A stretch of 64,000 nucleotides of DNA from Marinomonas rhodophyticola (GTDB lineage: Bacteria; Pseudomonadota; Gammaproteobacteria; Pseudomonadales; Marinomonadaceae). The stretch lies in the NCBI RefSeq assembly GCF_026113935.1, contig NZ_JAPEUL010000009.1, forward strand, positions 516,501 through 580,500. The letters run 5' to 3'. Below, piece by piece: positions 17,400-26,558 of the stretch. A model generated the notes under the pieces. That model ran no database searches. It worked only from the letters and a program-made list of their open reading frames with translations, and was not told the DNA's origin. Every line of letters begins with the position of its first letter. Position 1 is the first letter of the stretch. A program made the translations under genes and the position numbers.

Positions 17400-18774
17400 A
17401 ATGCATTTCATTTGAACGCAGTTTGATGCAGACGCAGAGTCCTGGGTGCGTGTTGGTGAGGATTAAATCACCATGGTGTAAAGAAACAATGGCTTGAACG
17501 AGTGTTAGTCCTAGACCATGCCCAAAGACTTCTTTTTTGCTGGTGAGACGTTTAAAACGCTGTGTCACAAAGTGCTGACTTTCTTCCGGTATGCCAGGAC
17601 CTTGGTCTGTGACCTTGATGAGTGTATCACCCGACGACGTTGCGATGCTGAGTTGGATGATTTTGCTTTGTGGAGCGTATTTAATGGCATTGTCTAATAG
17701 GTTGGCAATGGCTTGGAAAATCAAAATTTGATCTGCATAAAATACATGTTTTTTATGGGCATCGAGATGCAGCTCAATACCGTGATTTTCGGCGAGCGGT
17801 TGATAATATTCGTAGACCTCATACAGCATGTCATAGGCATTGATCTTGTCTTTCTGGTGACAAATTTGTCCGGTTTCTACTTCTGACAACCGCATGATAG
17901 CGCGAAAAAGTACTTGAATTTGTTCGGTTTCTTTTATCGCGAATTCAAGCTCGTGTTGCTCTTCGCCTTGGACCCGTTCTGATAGGTTAATCAATTTATG
18001 CTGTAGGCGCGTGAGCGGGGTTCTCAGTTCGTGTGCGACGTGACTGGTGATGTCGCGCACTTCTTCCATGAGTTTTTGTGTGCGTCCTAAGACGAGGTTA
18101 ATCTCTTGGCTGAGTCGGCCAAACTCATCACCGTTATTTTTATAACTGACCCTGACATCGTGCTTGCCGCGGGCGTAGTCTTCCAAAACATCAATAATGT
18201 GATTCACTCGATAGAGGTTATGTAGGCTAAACGGTAGGCTGATGAATAAAATAGTGAGCTGTATGGCCAATAATCCAGCTCCCGTCATCAGTGGAATAAG
18301 ACGCGTTTGTTGGATCATGGGTTGTACGTTATAAGCGTTAAAATACATACCACCATCGACCAGAGGAACCAATAGTCCTAGCAGCTCAATACTGGGGCTT
18401 TTTAACGACAAGATTCGTGGTGGATTGGTGTTGTTTTGCTGTAACGCCTCTATGTGACTGTCTGATAAATAGCGCTTATCACCAGATAATATTCGGCTAT
18501 TGGCATCAAAGATGAAAGTGAAGTGGTCTTTTCGGCTTTCAGTGATGTTGGTTTTTGCTAACAGCTCTGCCAGTTGGACGCTGTTGTTATAGGCTATGTT
18601 TAATTTTTGCTTTTCAAGGTTTTCAAAAATCATGCTTCGCACATGACTTTTCATGATGTTTTCCAAAATTGCGTTGCTGATAAAAATGGCGGCACAGGAA
18701 ATCAATAAGCAAATAAAAGCGATAGTGGCGGCTTGTCGAAAGCTGCTGCTGTGCAGCAAGGGCTTAATAAACAC
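17398..18774 (-). CDS. Sensor histidine kinase (two-component system)
   Basis: The 458-residue inner-membrane kinase has an N-terminal transmembrane helix (about 15-40), a periplasmic sensor region (about 40-170), a second helix (about 170-195) and a HAMP-like linker. The phospho-acceptor motif is SHVAHELRTPLTRL. The HATPase region follows, with the N-box NLLDNAIKYAP, DQGPGIP and GHGLGLTL. Its stop codon lies within the terminator stem shared with znuB. It is encoded 4 bp after its response regulator, whose promoter carries a perfect Fur box. An iron- or metal-related signal is plausible, but the ligand is unknown. Confidence 0.92.
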   Translation of the reverse strand: MFIKPLLHSSSFRQAATIAFICLLISCAAIFISNAILENIMKSHVRSMIFENLEKQKLNIAYNNSVQLAELLAKTNITESRKDHFTFIFDANSRILSGDKRYLSDSHIEALQQNNTNPPRILSLKSPSIELLGLLVPLVDGGMYFNAYNVQPMIQQTRLIPLMTGAGLLAIQLTILFISLPFSLHNLYRVNHIIDVLEDYARGKHDVRVSYKNNGDEFGRLSQEINLVLGRTQKLMEEVRDITSHVAHELRTPLTRLQHKLINLSERVQGEEQHELEFAIKETEQIQVLFRAIMRLSEVETGQICHQKDKINAYDMLYEVYEYYQPLAENHGIELHLDAHKKHVFYADQILIFQAIANLLDNAIKYAPQSKIIQLSIATSSGDTLIKVTDQGPGIPEESQHFVTQRFKRLTSKKEVFGHGLGLTLVQAIVSLHHGDLILTNTHPGLCVCIKLRSNEMH

Positions 18775-18778
18775 AGGG

Positions 18779-19444
18779 TTATCCTAATGCATAGCCAACT
18801 GAGCGAATGGTTCGAATAATGGGGCTTTTTGATCCACCGTCTAACTTTTGTCTTAGTTTGGAGAGGTGAACGTCTAATATGTTTGTTTGCGGATCAAAAT
18901 GATATCCCCACGCTTTTTCTAGCAACATGCTACGGGTGACGGTTTGTCCTGGGTGTTCTGCTAGGACATACAGCAGTTTGAATTCTTTATTGGTTAGATC
19001 GATACGTTGTCCGGAACGTGTGACCTCGTGACGTTCAAGGTTGATCATCATGTCTTTGATTTTAATAAAATTAGTTGATGCGATTTTTTGGGTACGACAA
19101 TAAAGGCGCTCTAATCGCAACAGCAGTTCGGTAAAGTCGAAAGGCTTGCCTAGATAGTCATCGGCGCCCGCTCTTAACCCTTCTATGCGATCTGACGTTT
19201 GGTCGTTGGCAGACAGAATGAGTACAGGAGGGTGAGGTATTTCACCTAGTAAGCCAAGTAGTTGAATGCCGTCGATTTTAGGAATAATTCGGTCTAGTAG
19301 GATGACATCAAAAACTTCTTCTTTAATCAGCATGAGCGCGTCTTCGCCATTGTCTATCAGCTTACATGTATGTCCTGATACATGAAGTTTGTTGCTAATC
19401 CAATGGCTAACAGAAGCATCATCTTCAACAACGAGAATACGCAT
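18779..19444 (-). CDS. OmpR-family response regulator
   Basis: The 221-residue DNA-binding regulator partners the adjacent histidine kinase. The receiver domain spans residues 1-115, with the acidic pair DD near residue 8, the phospho-acceptor Asp in VILLDRIIPKIDG and the conserved Lys in LGKPFDF. The C-terminal winged helix (about 125-221) includes LTNKEFKLLYVLAEHPGQ and the recognition segment DVHLSKLRQKLDG. It is first in a two-gene operon. A Fur box 59 bp upstream suggests repression by iron-loaded Fur. Confidence 0.93.
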   Translation of the reverse strand: MRILVVEDDASVSHWISNKLHVSGHTCKLIDNGEDALMLIKEEVFDVILLDRIIPKIDGIQLLGLLGEIPHPPVLILSANDQTSDRIEGLRAGADDYLGKPFDFTELLLRLERLYCRTQKIASTNFIKIKDMMINLERHEVTRSGQRIDLTNKEFKLLYVLAEHPGQTVTRSMLLEKAWGYHFDPQTNILDVHLSKLRQKLDGGSKSPIIRTIRSVGYALG

Positions 19445-19777
19445 AGTTATGATCTCTCAGAACAAAAAGTGGCAGGGAGGACGCATGAATCATAGTATAA
19501 AATGATAATGATTATCAATTCAATAAAGTGTGTTTTGAATATATCTATGCATCGGTTGTGTCTCCACTTACCGAATAAGGTTGATTAATATATTTTTTCT
19601 ATACAAATCATTGATTTATGGTTTTTATTACATTTTTTGATGATATTAGCCTCTATCCTAGCAATTGAGTTACAAAGAGCCAGCCTCTATTCATTAAGCA
19701 TTCTTAATGCTTTGTGTGTTGAGTCGAAAATAAGAATGAATCTTAATAGTAGCGTTGAACTTTGTGTGAATAGGCTC
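19445..19777. other. Divergent intergenic region with Fur box
   Basis: It separates the two-component operon (minus) from the prepilin peptidase gene (plus). It holds the Fur box at 19503-19517 and AT-rich promoter-like sequence. The reading frame of the peptidase extends into it, but the extra N-terminal residues do not look like the family. Confidence 0.6.
19503..19517. promoter_or_regulatory. Fur box (perfect 7-1-7)
   Basis: TGATAAT-G-ATTATCA matches the 7-1-7 Fur inverted repeat at every position. It lies 59 bp upstream of the response regulator start, and could also affect the divergent gene at 19778, about 260 bp away. Confidence 0.8.
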
Positions 19778-20344
19778 ATGACGGATTTTTGTATTTTTTC
19801 AGCGTTGATTTTCGCCCTGATGTGGGCCGTTGTTTCGGATGTGTTTTATCGTCGTATTGACAATGTGTTGATCGGTGGTCTGCTGTTCGGTTGGGTAGTG
19901 GCAGTGCTTCTGTCTGTCTGTTCTTTTGGGACCTATGTTCAGATGAGCCAAACGGAATTATTTCGCTACTTGCTTTTCTCTGTGGCTGGGGCGCTTTGTG
20001 TCTTGCTGGTAGGGGGAGGATTATTTTTAGTGGGACAGGTTGGTGCGGGCGATATTAAGCTGATGTCTGTGTTGTGTTTGTGGGTAGGTTACGATGATCA
20101 ATTGGGTTTTTTGATGATAACCGCCTTAATAGGAGGAACGCTGGCTCTGTCTGCGCCTATTTTTTCTTATATTGAGTCAAAGGGAAGTGAGCTTATGGTG
20201 CGTGTGTTAACCCAGTATCCTAGGCTAAGTGTGCCTGCACCCGTAGCGCGTGCCAATGATGGTATCAGGGGAGTGCCTTATGGTGTGGCGATTTCCGTTG
20301 GGGCTGGGTGTTTTTTTGGGCCTCGTCTTTTCCATGTTTTTTAA
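19778..20344 (+). CDS. A24 prepilin peptidase, CpaA/TadV type
   Basis: The 188-residue membrane aspartic peptidase cleaves prepilin leaders in type IV or Tad pilus systems. The first catalytic Asp is in VVSDVFYRRIDN (about residue 21), where CpaA enzymes have it. The second is in the GxGD motif VGAGDIKLM. Only the short single-domain form is present, with no methylase domain. ATG 19778 is chosen because it puts the first Asp at the family-typical distance; longer in-frame starts exist at 19637 and 19736. It is followed 17 bp later by a TadE-like gene. No other tad genes are in the window. Confidence 0.75.
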   Translation: MTDFCIFSALIFALMWAVVSDVFYRRIDNVLIGGLLFGWVVAVLLSVCSFGTYVQMSQTELFRYLLFSVAGALCVLLVGGGLFLVGQVGAGDIKLMSVLCLWVGYDDQLGFLMITALIGGTLALSAPIFSYIESKGSELMVRVLTQYPRLSVPAPVARANDGIRGVPYGVAISVGAGCFFGPRLFHVF

Positions 20345-20360
20345 TCTACGTAGGGTTTTA

Positions 20361-20843
20361 ATGCGCTCAGTGCGGCTTTTTAGTAAAGATAATCAGGCGT
20401 TAGTATCTGTTGAGTTTGCTTTGCTTTTCCCCGTGATTATTTTTAGCTCAATGATGTTAATTGAATTGATTAGAATTGCAGTGGTGATTGTGTTTGTTGG
20501 TCGTACTTTAGACAATGTTGTTCAGGCACTTCCTTCAGAGAAGGCATTTTTATCGTTGAAAGAAGAGGATAAAAGTCAATGGTTAAGCCATGACATTGTA
20601 AAGCAGTCTTATGGCATGGTTTCCATAGAAAACATTGATGTAACATTTCAAACGTTTTCGATTTCTAGTTATTCTAAAAATATAAAACTGGATGATTCCC
20701 ATTCTACTTCTATGTTAAATATTAGCCTGTTACTTAATGAAAATTTTATAACGCCTTTGCCTTATTTTTTTGGACTAGGAAATTCTTTCCAACATGAATA
20801 TAGACAGGTTGTTGGCGACCTGATAAATACTTCGGTATTATAA
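20361..20843 (+). CDS. TadE-like pseudopilin
   Basis: The 160-residue protein has the TadE/TadG arrangement. A short basic N-terminus leads into SVEFALLFPVIIFSSMMLIE (about residues 18-37), where the Glu five residues before the hydrophobic core is characteristic. A soluble remainder follows. ATG 20361 is preferred over upstream in-frame starts that overlap the peptidase gene. The adjacent prepilin peptidase could process it. The rest of a Tad machine is absent, so its structural role is uncertain. Confidence 0.7.
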   Translation: MRSVRLFSKDNQALVSVEFALLFPVIIFSSMMLIELIRIAVVIVFVGRTLDNVVQALPSEKAFLSLKEEDKSQWLSHDIVKQSYGMVSIENIDVTFQTFSISSYSKNIKLDDSHSTSMLNISLLLNENFITPLPYFFGLGNSFQHEYRQVVGDLINTSVL

Positions 20844-20897
20844 AAGAGTATGTGGTTTTTCATGCTAAACATCATGGTATCTTGGAGAAAATAGAGT

Positions 20898-21314
20898 GTG
20901 AGGGAAATCTTGTTGAAGCTAAGAGCAATGATAGTGAGCAGTCGAACCCTTATTTACAAAATCATTGCTGTTCTTAGTTTAATAATGGCCTTTGTAGGGA
21001 TTATGGTACCCGGTATTCCTGCAACCGAGTTCATACTGCTGTGCGCGTGGTCGTCATCAAAATGTTCCCCTAGAATTCATCGATTCCTGCATAATAATCG
21101 CTTTACAGGGCCAGCTTTATATAATTGGAATAATGGCAAGGTAATTTCGAAAAGTAATAAAATACTATCGTCATTCAGCATGTTTTTCTGTGCATGTTTA
21201 CTATTTTATAGCAAGGTTAATTCATACGTTTTGTTTTTTGCTTTATCCGGCATGTTTGTCGGTTTTTTATGGATGTGGTCTAGGCCGAATAAGGTAAATG
21301 ATAATGTTAACTAG
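20898..21314 (+). CDS. DUF454 (YbaN-like) inner-membrane protein
   Basis: The 138-residue protein matches DUF454, with hydrophobic segments around 20-45 and 95-130. The conserved VGIMVPGIPATEFILLCAW is followed by a Ser/Cys-rich motif and RFTGPALYNW. It starts at GTG 20898 with GGAGA 8 bases upstream. Function is unknown. In iron-regulated loci such genes often neighbour haem or iron genes, and here haem oxygenase follows 71 bp later. Confidence 0.8.
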   Translation: MREILLKLRAMIVSSRTLIYKIIAVLSLIMAFVGIMVPGIPATEFILLCAWSSSKCSPRIHRFLHNNRFTGPALYNWNNGKVISKSNKILSSFSMFFCACLLFYSKVNSYVLFFALSGMFVGFLWMWSRPNKVNDNVN

Positions 21315-21385
21315 TATTATTTTTTCTTAATATAAATAAGATGGCTATTGATACGCCGTGTTTTTATTATATGGAAAGAATTTTA

Positions 21386-21986
21386 ATGAGGCCCAATATG
21401 CAAACAATAGAAAAAGATCAAGACATCATGACATTTGCAAAGCGTTTAAAATATTCTACACGTACGAATCATGACAGTGTCGATTCACAGGTGATGAAGT
21501 CAGAGCCATTTGCCAATAAAGAAAACTACATAAAATTTTTGCGATTACAGCATATTTTCCATTTATCGGTTGCGCCTTTGTACCAGCGCGATGATTTACA
21601 AGTATTGTTTCCTGGATTAGCCGCCTTACCTAGACTGTCCGCCGTTGAGTCTGATCTTCGAGATTTAGGGGTAAATATGGCGGTTGATTCGTCTTTACTG
21701 GCAAGCATCACGGATCCGTATCAGGCGATAGGATGGCTGTATTGTAGTGAAGGGTCGAATATTGGTGCGGCATTTTTATACAAAGAAACTCAGAAATTGA
21801 CGTTTGATGAAAATCATGGCGCTCGTCATTTAGCGGCTCACCCAGAAGGGCGAGCCTCCACATTGGCGTAAGTTCGTAGCTCAGCTAGACGCTTTGTCAC
21901 TAACAGAAGAGCAGGAACAGCTGGCTGTTCAAGGGGCGATTGATGCATTTACGTTTTACAAGAAAACCTTAGCATCTATCGTCTGA
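21386..21986 (+). pseudogene. Bacterial haem oxygenase, frameshifted near the C-terminus
   Basis: It cleaves haem to biliverdin, CO and free iron. The protein begins MRPNMQTIEKDQ, with GGAAAG seven bases before the ATG. It has the proximal-ligand region STRTNHDSVDSQ and the distal-helix segment AIGWLYCSEGSNIGAAFLYK. The frame breaks near 21855 within PEGR, and the conserved PHWRKFV segment resumes one frame over, running to the TGA at 21984-21986 (ends FYKKTLASIV). The distal helix has SNIGAAFL rather than a textbook G-x-x-x-G, and belongs to the HemO/BphO-like branch. The break may be a sequence error. Iron recycling fits the Fur box upstream. Confidence 0.82.
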
Positions 21987-22043
21987 TTTTTTCATCCTAT
22001 TGCTCGCTTTATAGATTTTACCTCATCGATAACCGTTTTTATC

Positions 22044-22076
22044 AAAGCCACTTAGGCACACCTAGGTGGCTTTATT
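22044..22076 (+). terminator. Terminator after haem oxygenase
   Basis: AAAGCCACTTAGG and CCTAGGTGGCTTT pair with one wobble around a CACA loop, followed by a T-rich tract. Confidence 0.85.
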
Positions 22077-22190
22077 ATTTTCCTATTTTATACCTGTAAT
22101 CTGTAATAAAACTGGGTGTTATTTCGTCTAATAAGCTCAGATCAAGTTGTGTGGTTTTCTGCCATTTGCTACTCCCAAGAAGGACGTTTC

Positions 22191-23820
22191 ATGATGAGTT
22201 TTACTAGTATCCGTAGCCGTCTACGGGCGAGTTATTTAGTGTTGTTGGTATTGCTGGTGCTAGTGGTGGCGTTGTCAGTGAGTCGTTTTCAGCTCCTATC
22301 AGGCAATATCCGCAGTATTGTGGATGAAAACGCGGCTTTAGTTGAGTTGGCCGGTGAGCTAAACGTTAACGCTGAAAGCTTGGCCAGTCGCCTGTTGTTG
22401 CTGTTTGTTCTAGAGGAACGAGACGCTCGAGTCGCTATTTACAAAGAAATTGATGAGCGAAATAGCAATCTTGATAGCAGTTTGGAAAAAATGGCTCTGT
22501 TGGTACAAACTCCTCAGGATAAAGCGGTTGTTGAGGGTTTAAAAATCCAACGAAAGGTATATCAGGATGCACTTCAGGCTACCGTCGAGGCCTTGGAGTT
22601 TGGTGAGCTAGAGGAGGCAAAAAAACGGATGGCGGGTTCTGACTCGTGATGAGCTACAAACCTTTTTAAAGCAAACGTCTGCGTTATCCGAGTATGAGCG
22701 TAGCTTGATGCAAGCTCGGCAGAAAGAGGTCTTGTCTGAATCCGAGTTGGCTATTTGGCTCACAGTCGGGGTAGGGCTTTTGGCGGTTTTCATTGGTTTG
22801 ATCATGTCGGTTTTGATTACCCGTAGTATCGTAAATCCGCTTAATTATGTGATTGCACTGTTAGATAAATTTGCCCATGGTGACTTTTCTCAAGAGATTA
22901 CATCAGCGCAGAAGGGAGAGATTGGTCAGCTACTGGACAGTGTTAAACGTATGCGGGTCAGTTTAGCGAATGTCATTAGGCAAATTGATAAGAGTGCCAG
23001 AACGGTTGTTGATGCCGTTGGTGCCATTCGTATGAATGTGGCGGATGTGAATCAGGGATCCAATACTCAGACCTCTATGGCCGGTGAGATTCAATTGTCT
23101 GTTAGCGAGCTATCGAATGCCGCGAATGTAATGGCTGATCATGTCAGTGTGTCGCGCAATCAAGCGGAAGCGGCTCATGATTTAGCCAAACATGGCAAAA
23201 AGGTGATTACTTCTGCGGCGAAAGACATTACAGCGGTTGCCGCTTATATTGAAGAGACGTCTCATGCTGTGGCGGAATTGAATAAAAGTGCAGCGACCGT
23301 CACAGAGTTTGTAAACAGCATTCGTAGTGTGGCTGAGCAAACCAATTTGTTGGCGCTGAATGCGTCTATCGAAGCGGCTCGTGCTGGGGAAAGTGGTCGA
23401 GGTTTTGCTGTGGTGGCGGACGAGGTGCGTAACTTGGCGACTAATACCGCACAAGTCACGGCGTCTATTGATAAGGTAATTACCACTATTAGCAGTTTGT
23501 CTATGCAGATTGCTAATGAAATGGTTGAAGGGCAGGAGAAGATGCGTCACGGTGTGGCGCAAATTGAAGCGGTGGTGGCGCCTCTTAGCCAATTAGAAGC
23601 CGATTCAGCCAATTCGCTGAAAAGCCTTGATGGTCTTTCACAATTGGCTCAGCAACAGGCAAGAGAAGCGCAAGATATGGCGGCGCACATTACTCGTATT
23701 GTTGACGTTACGACGAGCAATGAGCAAACATCAAAACGCTTGAGCAAGCTTACCGACGCGTTATCGGGTGCAGCCGAGCAAACCCATGACGCAACGTCTA
23801 CGTTTACCTTGCCCGCGTAA
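22191..23820 (+). pseudogene. Methyl-accepting chemotaxis protein, frameshifted
   Basis: This is a chemoreceptor with an N-terminal transmembrane helix (about 12-32), a periplasmic helical sensor, a second helix ([20 protein letters not shown]), HAMP, and a signalling domain with the hairpin tip [20 protein letters not shown]. The start ATG 22191 follows AAGGACG. The frame breaks near 22636 in a GGG run, and [12 protein letters not shown] continues in the next frame. The two parts together make a normal roughly 540-residue receptor. No C-terminal CheR-tethering pentapeptide is seen (it ends STFTLPA). The ligand is unknown. Confidence 0.85.
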
Positions 23821-23832
23821 CGGGTGAACTTT

Positions 23833-24306
23833 TTATTTGTGTTTGGATAAGACATGGTCCAAAGAAAAAACACCTGCGCCACGGTACATAAGCAAAAGCG
23901 TGATGGCTAGCCATGTGGCGTGGGTTGGGTAGGCATCAGGATAGACAAACAGTTGAATCACCAATGTCATGCCCGCTAAACCAAATGCAGCGAAGCGGGT
24001 CAACAGGCCCGTTAAGATGAGGATGGGTAAAACATGTTCGGCCAACGTGGCCAATAAAGCGGCGACCATAGGAGGAATCAGCGGCAAGTTATATTCGTAT
24101 TCAAACAGAAACAAGGTTGTTTCTTTGAGATGAGGCCAGCCTAATTGGGCTTGCATAGCGATAATATCTAAGGAAAAACCCTCTATTTTGGTTTGTCCTG
24201 ACTGCCAAAAGACGGCCGCAATGGCGAACCGTGCGATAAACAAGACCATCGACTCGGGGATTTTGTTAAATAAGCGCTCACTGATTTGTAACATAGACGA
24301 CACCAT
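23833..24306 (-). CDS. DoxX family membrane protein (bufferin cluster)
   Basis: The 157-residue integral membrane protein has four hydrophobic segments and the DoxX hallmark AIAAVFWQSGQTKIEGF. DoxX proteins commonly accompany DUF2282/DUF692/DUF2063 genes and may handle redox or transport steps; the precise role is not known. ATG 24306 has GGAG seven bases upstream. It is last in a run that begins with the DUF2282 precursor gene, 26 bp after the DUF2063 gene. Confidence 0.88.
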   Translation of the reverse strand: MVSSMLQISERLFNKIPESMVLFIARFAIAAVFWQSGQTKIEGFSLDIIAMQAQLGWPHLKETTLFLFEYEYNLPLIPPMVAALLATLAEHVLPILILTGLLTRFAAFGLAGMTLVIQLFVYPDAYPTHATWLAITLLLMYRGAGVFSLDHVLSKHK

Positions 24307-24332
24307 AATTTTCTCCTTGAGCCTGTTTGCTT

Positions 24333-25088
24333 TTAGGCATCGGCTTCCGACACGTTAGTGATTAATTTCCATTGAATGAGTTTTGCCAAACTGCTTCCAG
24401 TATCAAACGTCGCGTCATCCGGAATGGCTTGTTCAAGTGTTTTATTTTGCATAAGGCGTTGAATAAAAACCGCTTCGTTTTCACTGATAATATACACCTC
24501 ACCATAAATAGAAGGCTTTGATAGAAGTAAGTACTCGCTATTATACGGCTGGATTTGGGCTAAATTTTGTTCGTGAGGTTGCTTATGGGCTAAATACAAC
24601 GAACCAATTGCATAGCAAGAAGACATCACACTCGTGTTTGGTGATAAACCCAGCAACAATCTCGTTGGGTCTGAGGTGTTATTAAATGCCGCTGATATTT
24701 GCTCATGTTCAAGCGTTGGGTATTCTTGTGCATGAGTCAGTGTTAAGAGTTTGTGTTCTAGGTCAGCAAGATCGCCTAAAAATGGCACGCTTTTCGACGG
24801 TTCAAATGCACGAATGAAATCAGCAAACGTGGCCCCGTATTCTCCGATAATTGGGGTTTTAGGGAGGTTGTCTTGAAGGTATTCCCGTGCCATCGCGCGG
24901 AAAAATGCGTTTCCAACAAGCGTTTGCGAGACCGGAAAAATATCGGCTAACGCGTCGATTAAAGACACATAAACATTGTTGCGATAGACGTTGAAACGAA
25001 TGGCTTTTTCCTCATCAGAATGGCCTTTGATTTCTTCATAAAAAGCCATATCTTGATGAAATAATGCGTCTCTAAAAGCCTTATTCAT
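24333..25088 (-). CDS. DUF2063 protein, RiPP partner of the MNIO enzyme (BufC/HvfC-like)
   Basis: The 251-residue protein has an N-terminal DUF2063 domain (FRDALFHQDMAFYEEIKG, then RFNVYRNNVYVSLIDALADIFP), a putative DNA-binding or partner-binding helical region. A C-terminal half ends in a small RRE-like part. In bufferin-type clusters this protein assists the DUF692 oxidase in modifying the precursor. It overlaps the DUF692 gene by 8 bp, so the two are translationally coupled. Family assignment is firm; its direct role is inferred from the cluster. Confidence 0.88.
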   Translation of the reverse strand: MNKAFRDALFHQDMAFYEEIKGHSDEEKAIRFNVYRNNVYVSLIDALADIFPVSQTLVGNAFFRAMAREYLQDNLPKTPIIGEYGATFADFIRAFEPSKSVPFLGDLADLEHKLLTLTHAQEYPTLEHEQISAAFNNTSDPTRLLLGLSPNTSVMSSCYAIGSLYLAHKQPHEQNLAQIQPYNSEYLLLSKPSIYGEVYIISENEAVFIQRLMQNKTLEQAIPDDATFDTGSSLAKLIQWKLITNVSEADA

Positions 25089-25968
25089 GACGGCTTTCCT
25101 GTCTTAAGTTTGTTCGTATGTGGTCCGCTTGTCGTGCTTCGGCCAGTAAAACCGACAGCGTGGGCAAATGGCCATCGCGTTCGATTAACGTCGGACGGTC
25201 ACCCATTATAGTTAAGGTATGTTGATATAAGTCCCAAACTTCATGGGAAACTGGGGTGTCATGGCTGTCGATTTTTAGTGGTATTGTGGTGTTTTCATCC
25301 AAGCTATGACCTGCAAGGTGAATTTGCCCCACCGCGCTACTTGGAAAGCGATTAATGTAATCGAATGGGTTACTTCTATGATTAAAACAAGACACTTCGA
25401 CGTTGTTAATGTCTAGCAGCAGCCCACAGCCTGTTCGATGAGCCATTTCAGCAATGAAATCAATTTCACTGCGATCACTGCGGTGGAACTCAAAATAGGT
25501 AGACGGGTTTTCAATTAAGACTTGGCGTTTTAGTGTCGATTGCAGTTGATCTATGTGTTCACATACACGGTTCAATGTGGCTTGGTTATAAGCCACGGGT
25601 AATAGATCGTTTAAAAAAACATTATCGTGGGTCGACCACGCGAGATGCTCAGAAAACACCTCGGGCTGCACCTCATCAACAAGCCGAGCGATGCGCTGTA
25701 AATGGGACGGATCTAACGGCATGTCTGCGCCAATAGACAAGCCGACACCGTGTATGGTGAACGCATAATGCTCTCTGATTTTTTGCAAATAGTAGCGTGC
25801 TGGTCCACCTAAGCTTAGATAATTTTCCGCATGGATCTCGAAAAAGCCAAGTTCTGGACGACGGTCTAAAATGTCATGGTAATAGGAAGGTTTTAGGCTG
25901 ATGCCAGTGGTTTCAATAAAGCTCGAAGGCGCTGACGCGCCTTGGCTTTGTTTTGGCGTAAATACCAT
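25081..25968 (-). CDS. DUF692/MNIO multinuclear iron oxygenase (BufB/HvfB-like)
   Basis: The 295-residue TIM-barrel enzyme of the DUF692 family modifies cysteines in RiPP precursor peptides using iron centres. Candidate metal ligands lie in FFEIHAENYL, IHGVGLSI, EHLAW, LIENPSTY, DINNVEV, IHLAGH and LIERDG, all in the family order. Adjacent genes give the expected set: a Cys-containing DUF2282 precursor 15 bp upstream and a DUF2063 partner overlapping downstream. The expected product is a modified copper-binding peptide (bufferin). This is inferred from family knowledge, not seen directly. Confidence 0.92.
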   Translation of the reverse strand: MVFTPKQSQGASAPSSFIETTGISLKPSYYHDILDRRPELGFFEIHAENYLSLGGPARYYLQKIREHYAFTIHGVGLSIGADMPLDPSHLQRIARLVDEVQPEVFSEHLAWSTHDNVFLNDLLPVAYNQATLNRVCEHIDQLQSTLKRQVLIENPSTYFEFHRSDRSEIDFIAEMAHRTGCGLLLDINNVEVSCFNHRSNPFDYINRFPSSAVGQIHLAGHSLDENTTIPLKIDSHDTPVSHEVWDLYQHTLTIMGDRPTLIERDGHLPTLSVLLAEARQADHIRTNLRQESRHE

Positions 25969-25983
25969 GGTGTACCAGTCGCC

Positions 25984-26265
25984 TTAGAAGGCGTTCAATT
26001 GGCCATGGCCAGTTGAAGAAGTTTTAGATTCCATCTCCACGCAAGTGCCGGCAGGGACTAATTTCCATGCATTAGATTGGTAGTCTGTTTTCGACGTGCC
26101 AGCGCAAGAAGTGCCTGGACCTGCAGCACAGTCGTTTTGACCTGCAAGCGCCACACCGTAACATTTTTCTTTACTGGCGGCTTCGGCAGGAGAGGTTACC
26201 GCCACAGCCGAAAGGGCAATCGCTGAACCAAGAGCTAGAGACAAAGATAATTTAGTACTTTTCAT
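25984..26265 (-). CDS. DUF2282 bufferin-type precursor peptide (BufA/HvfA-like)
   Basis: The 93-residue precursor has a Sec signal peptide (residues 1-29, ending [10 protein letters not shown]). The short mature region contains four Cys, in EKCYG, NDCAAG, TSCAG and GTCVEM, as in the bufferin/DUF2282 family. There the Cys are post-translationally changed by the MNIO enzyme and the product sequesters copper. The start at 26265 has a GAGGAT ribosome site. The longer open frame upstream overlaps the anti-sigma gene and is not believed. It heads the DUF692-DUF2063-DoxX genes. Confidence 0.88.
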   Translation of the reverse strand: MKSTKLSLSLALGSAIALSAVAVTSPAEAASKEKCYGVALAGQNDCAAGPGTSCAGTSKTDYQSNAWKLVPAGTCVEMESKTSSTGHGQLNAF

Positions 26266-26312
26266 GGGTCGATCCTCGGTGTTGTATAAAGGGAAACGCG
26301 CATAGCTTGTTA

Positions 26313-26558
26313 TTACATTGTCTTTGACGTGAGAGATCTTGGCTTTATTACACAAAAAATGAAAATTATTTTTCTTCGGGACTCTTTTGTTTTTGTATAA
26401 GCTTGCGACAGCGCTCGTAATGTCTCCATTTGTTGGCCAAATTGGCGACAAGGTGAGCAGATGGCGGTATGCATGGCCAAATTTATTTTTTCTTTGGTGC
26501 TGAGTGGGCGATCTAGCTTTTCAGAGAGCATTTGGGTTGCTTGTTTGCACTTCATCAT
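26313..26558 (-). CDS. Zinc-finger anti-sigma factor (ZAS-type, small)
   Basis: The 81-residue protein is encoded with no gap after the sigma-factor stop (TAA-ATG). The N-terminal half carries a conserved Cys ([15 protein letters not shown]) and HTAICSPC, which together fit the H-x3-C-x2-C zinc-binding anti-sigma fold. It has no membrane helix of the usual length; the C-terminal part ([11 protein letters not shown]) is hydrophobic but short. It probably holds the adjacent ECF sigma inactive until a metal or redox signal. It lies between sigma and the bufferin precursor. Confidence 0.82.
   Translation of the reverse strand: MMKCKQATQMLSEKLDRPLSTKEKINLAMHTAICSPCRQFGQQMETLRALSQAYTKTKESRRKIIFIFCVIKPRSLTSKTM

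Noticed and set aside
21295-21320. Second Fur box just upstream of haem oxygenase
   Set aside because: The stretch TGATAATGTTAACTA keeps only the left half-site and has too many mismatches in the right half.
26266-26451. Longer start for the bufferin precursor
   Set aside because: It would overlap the anti-sigma gene and lose the signal peptide, whereas ATG 26265 has a good ribosome site.
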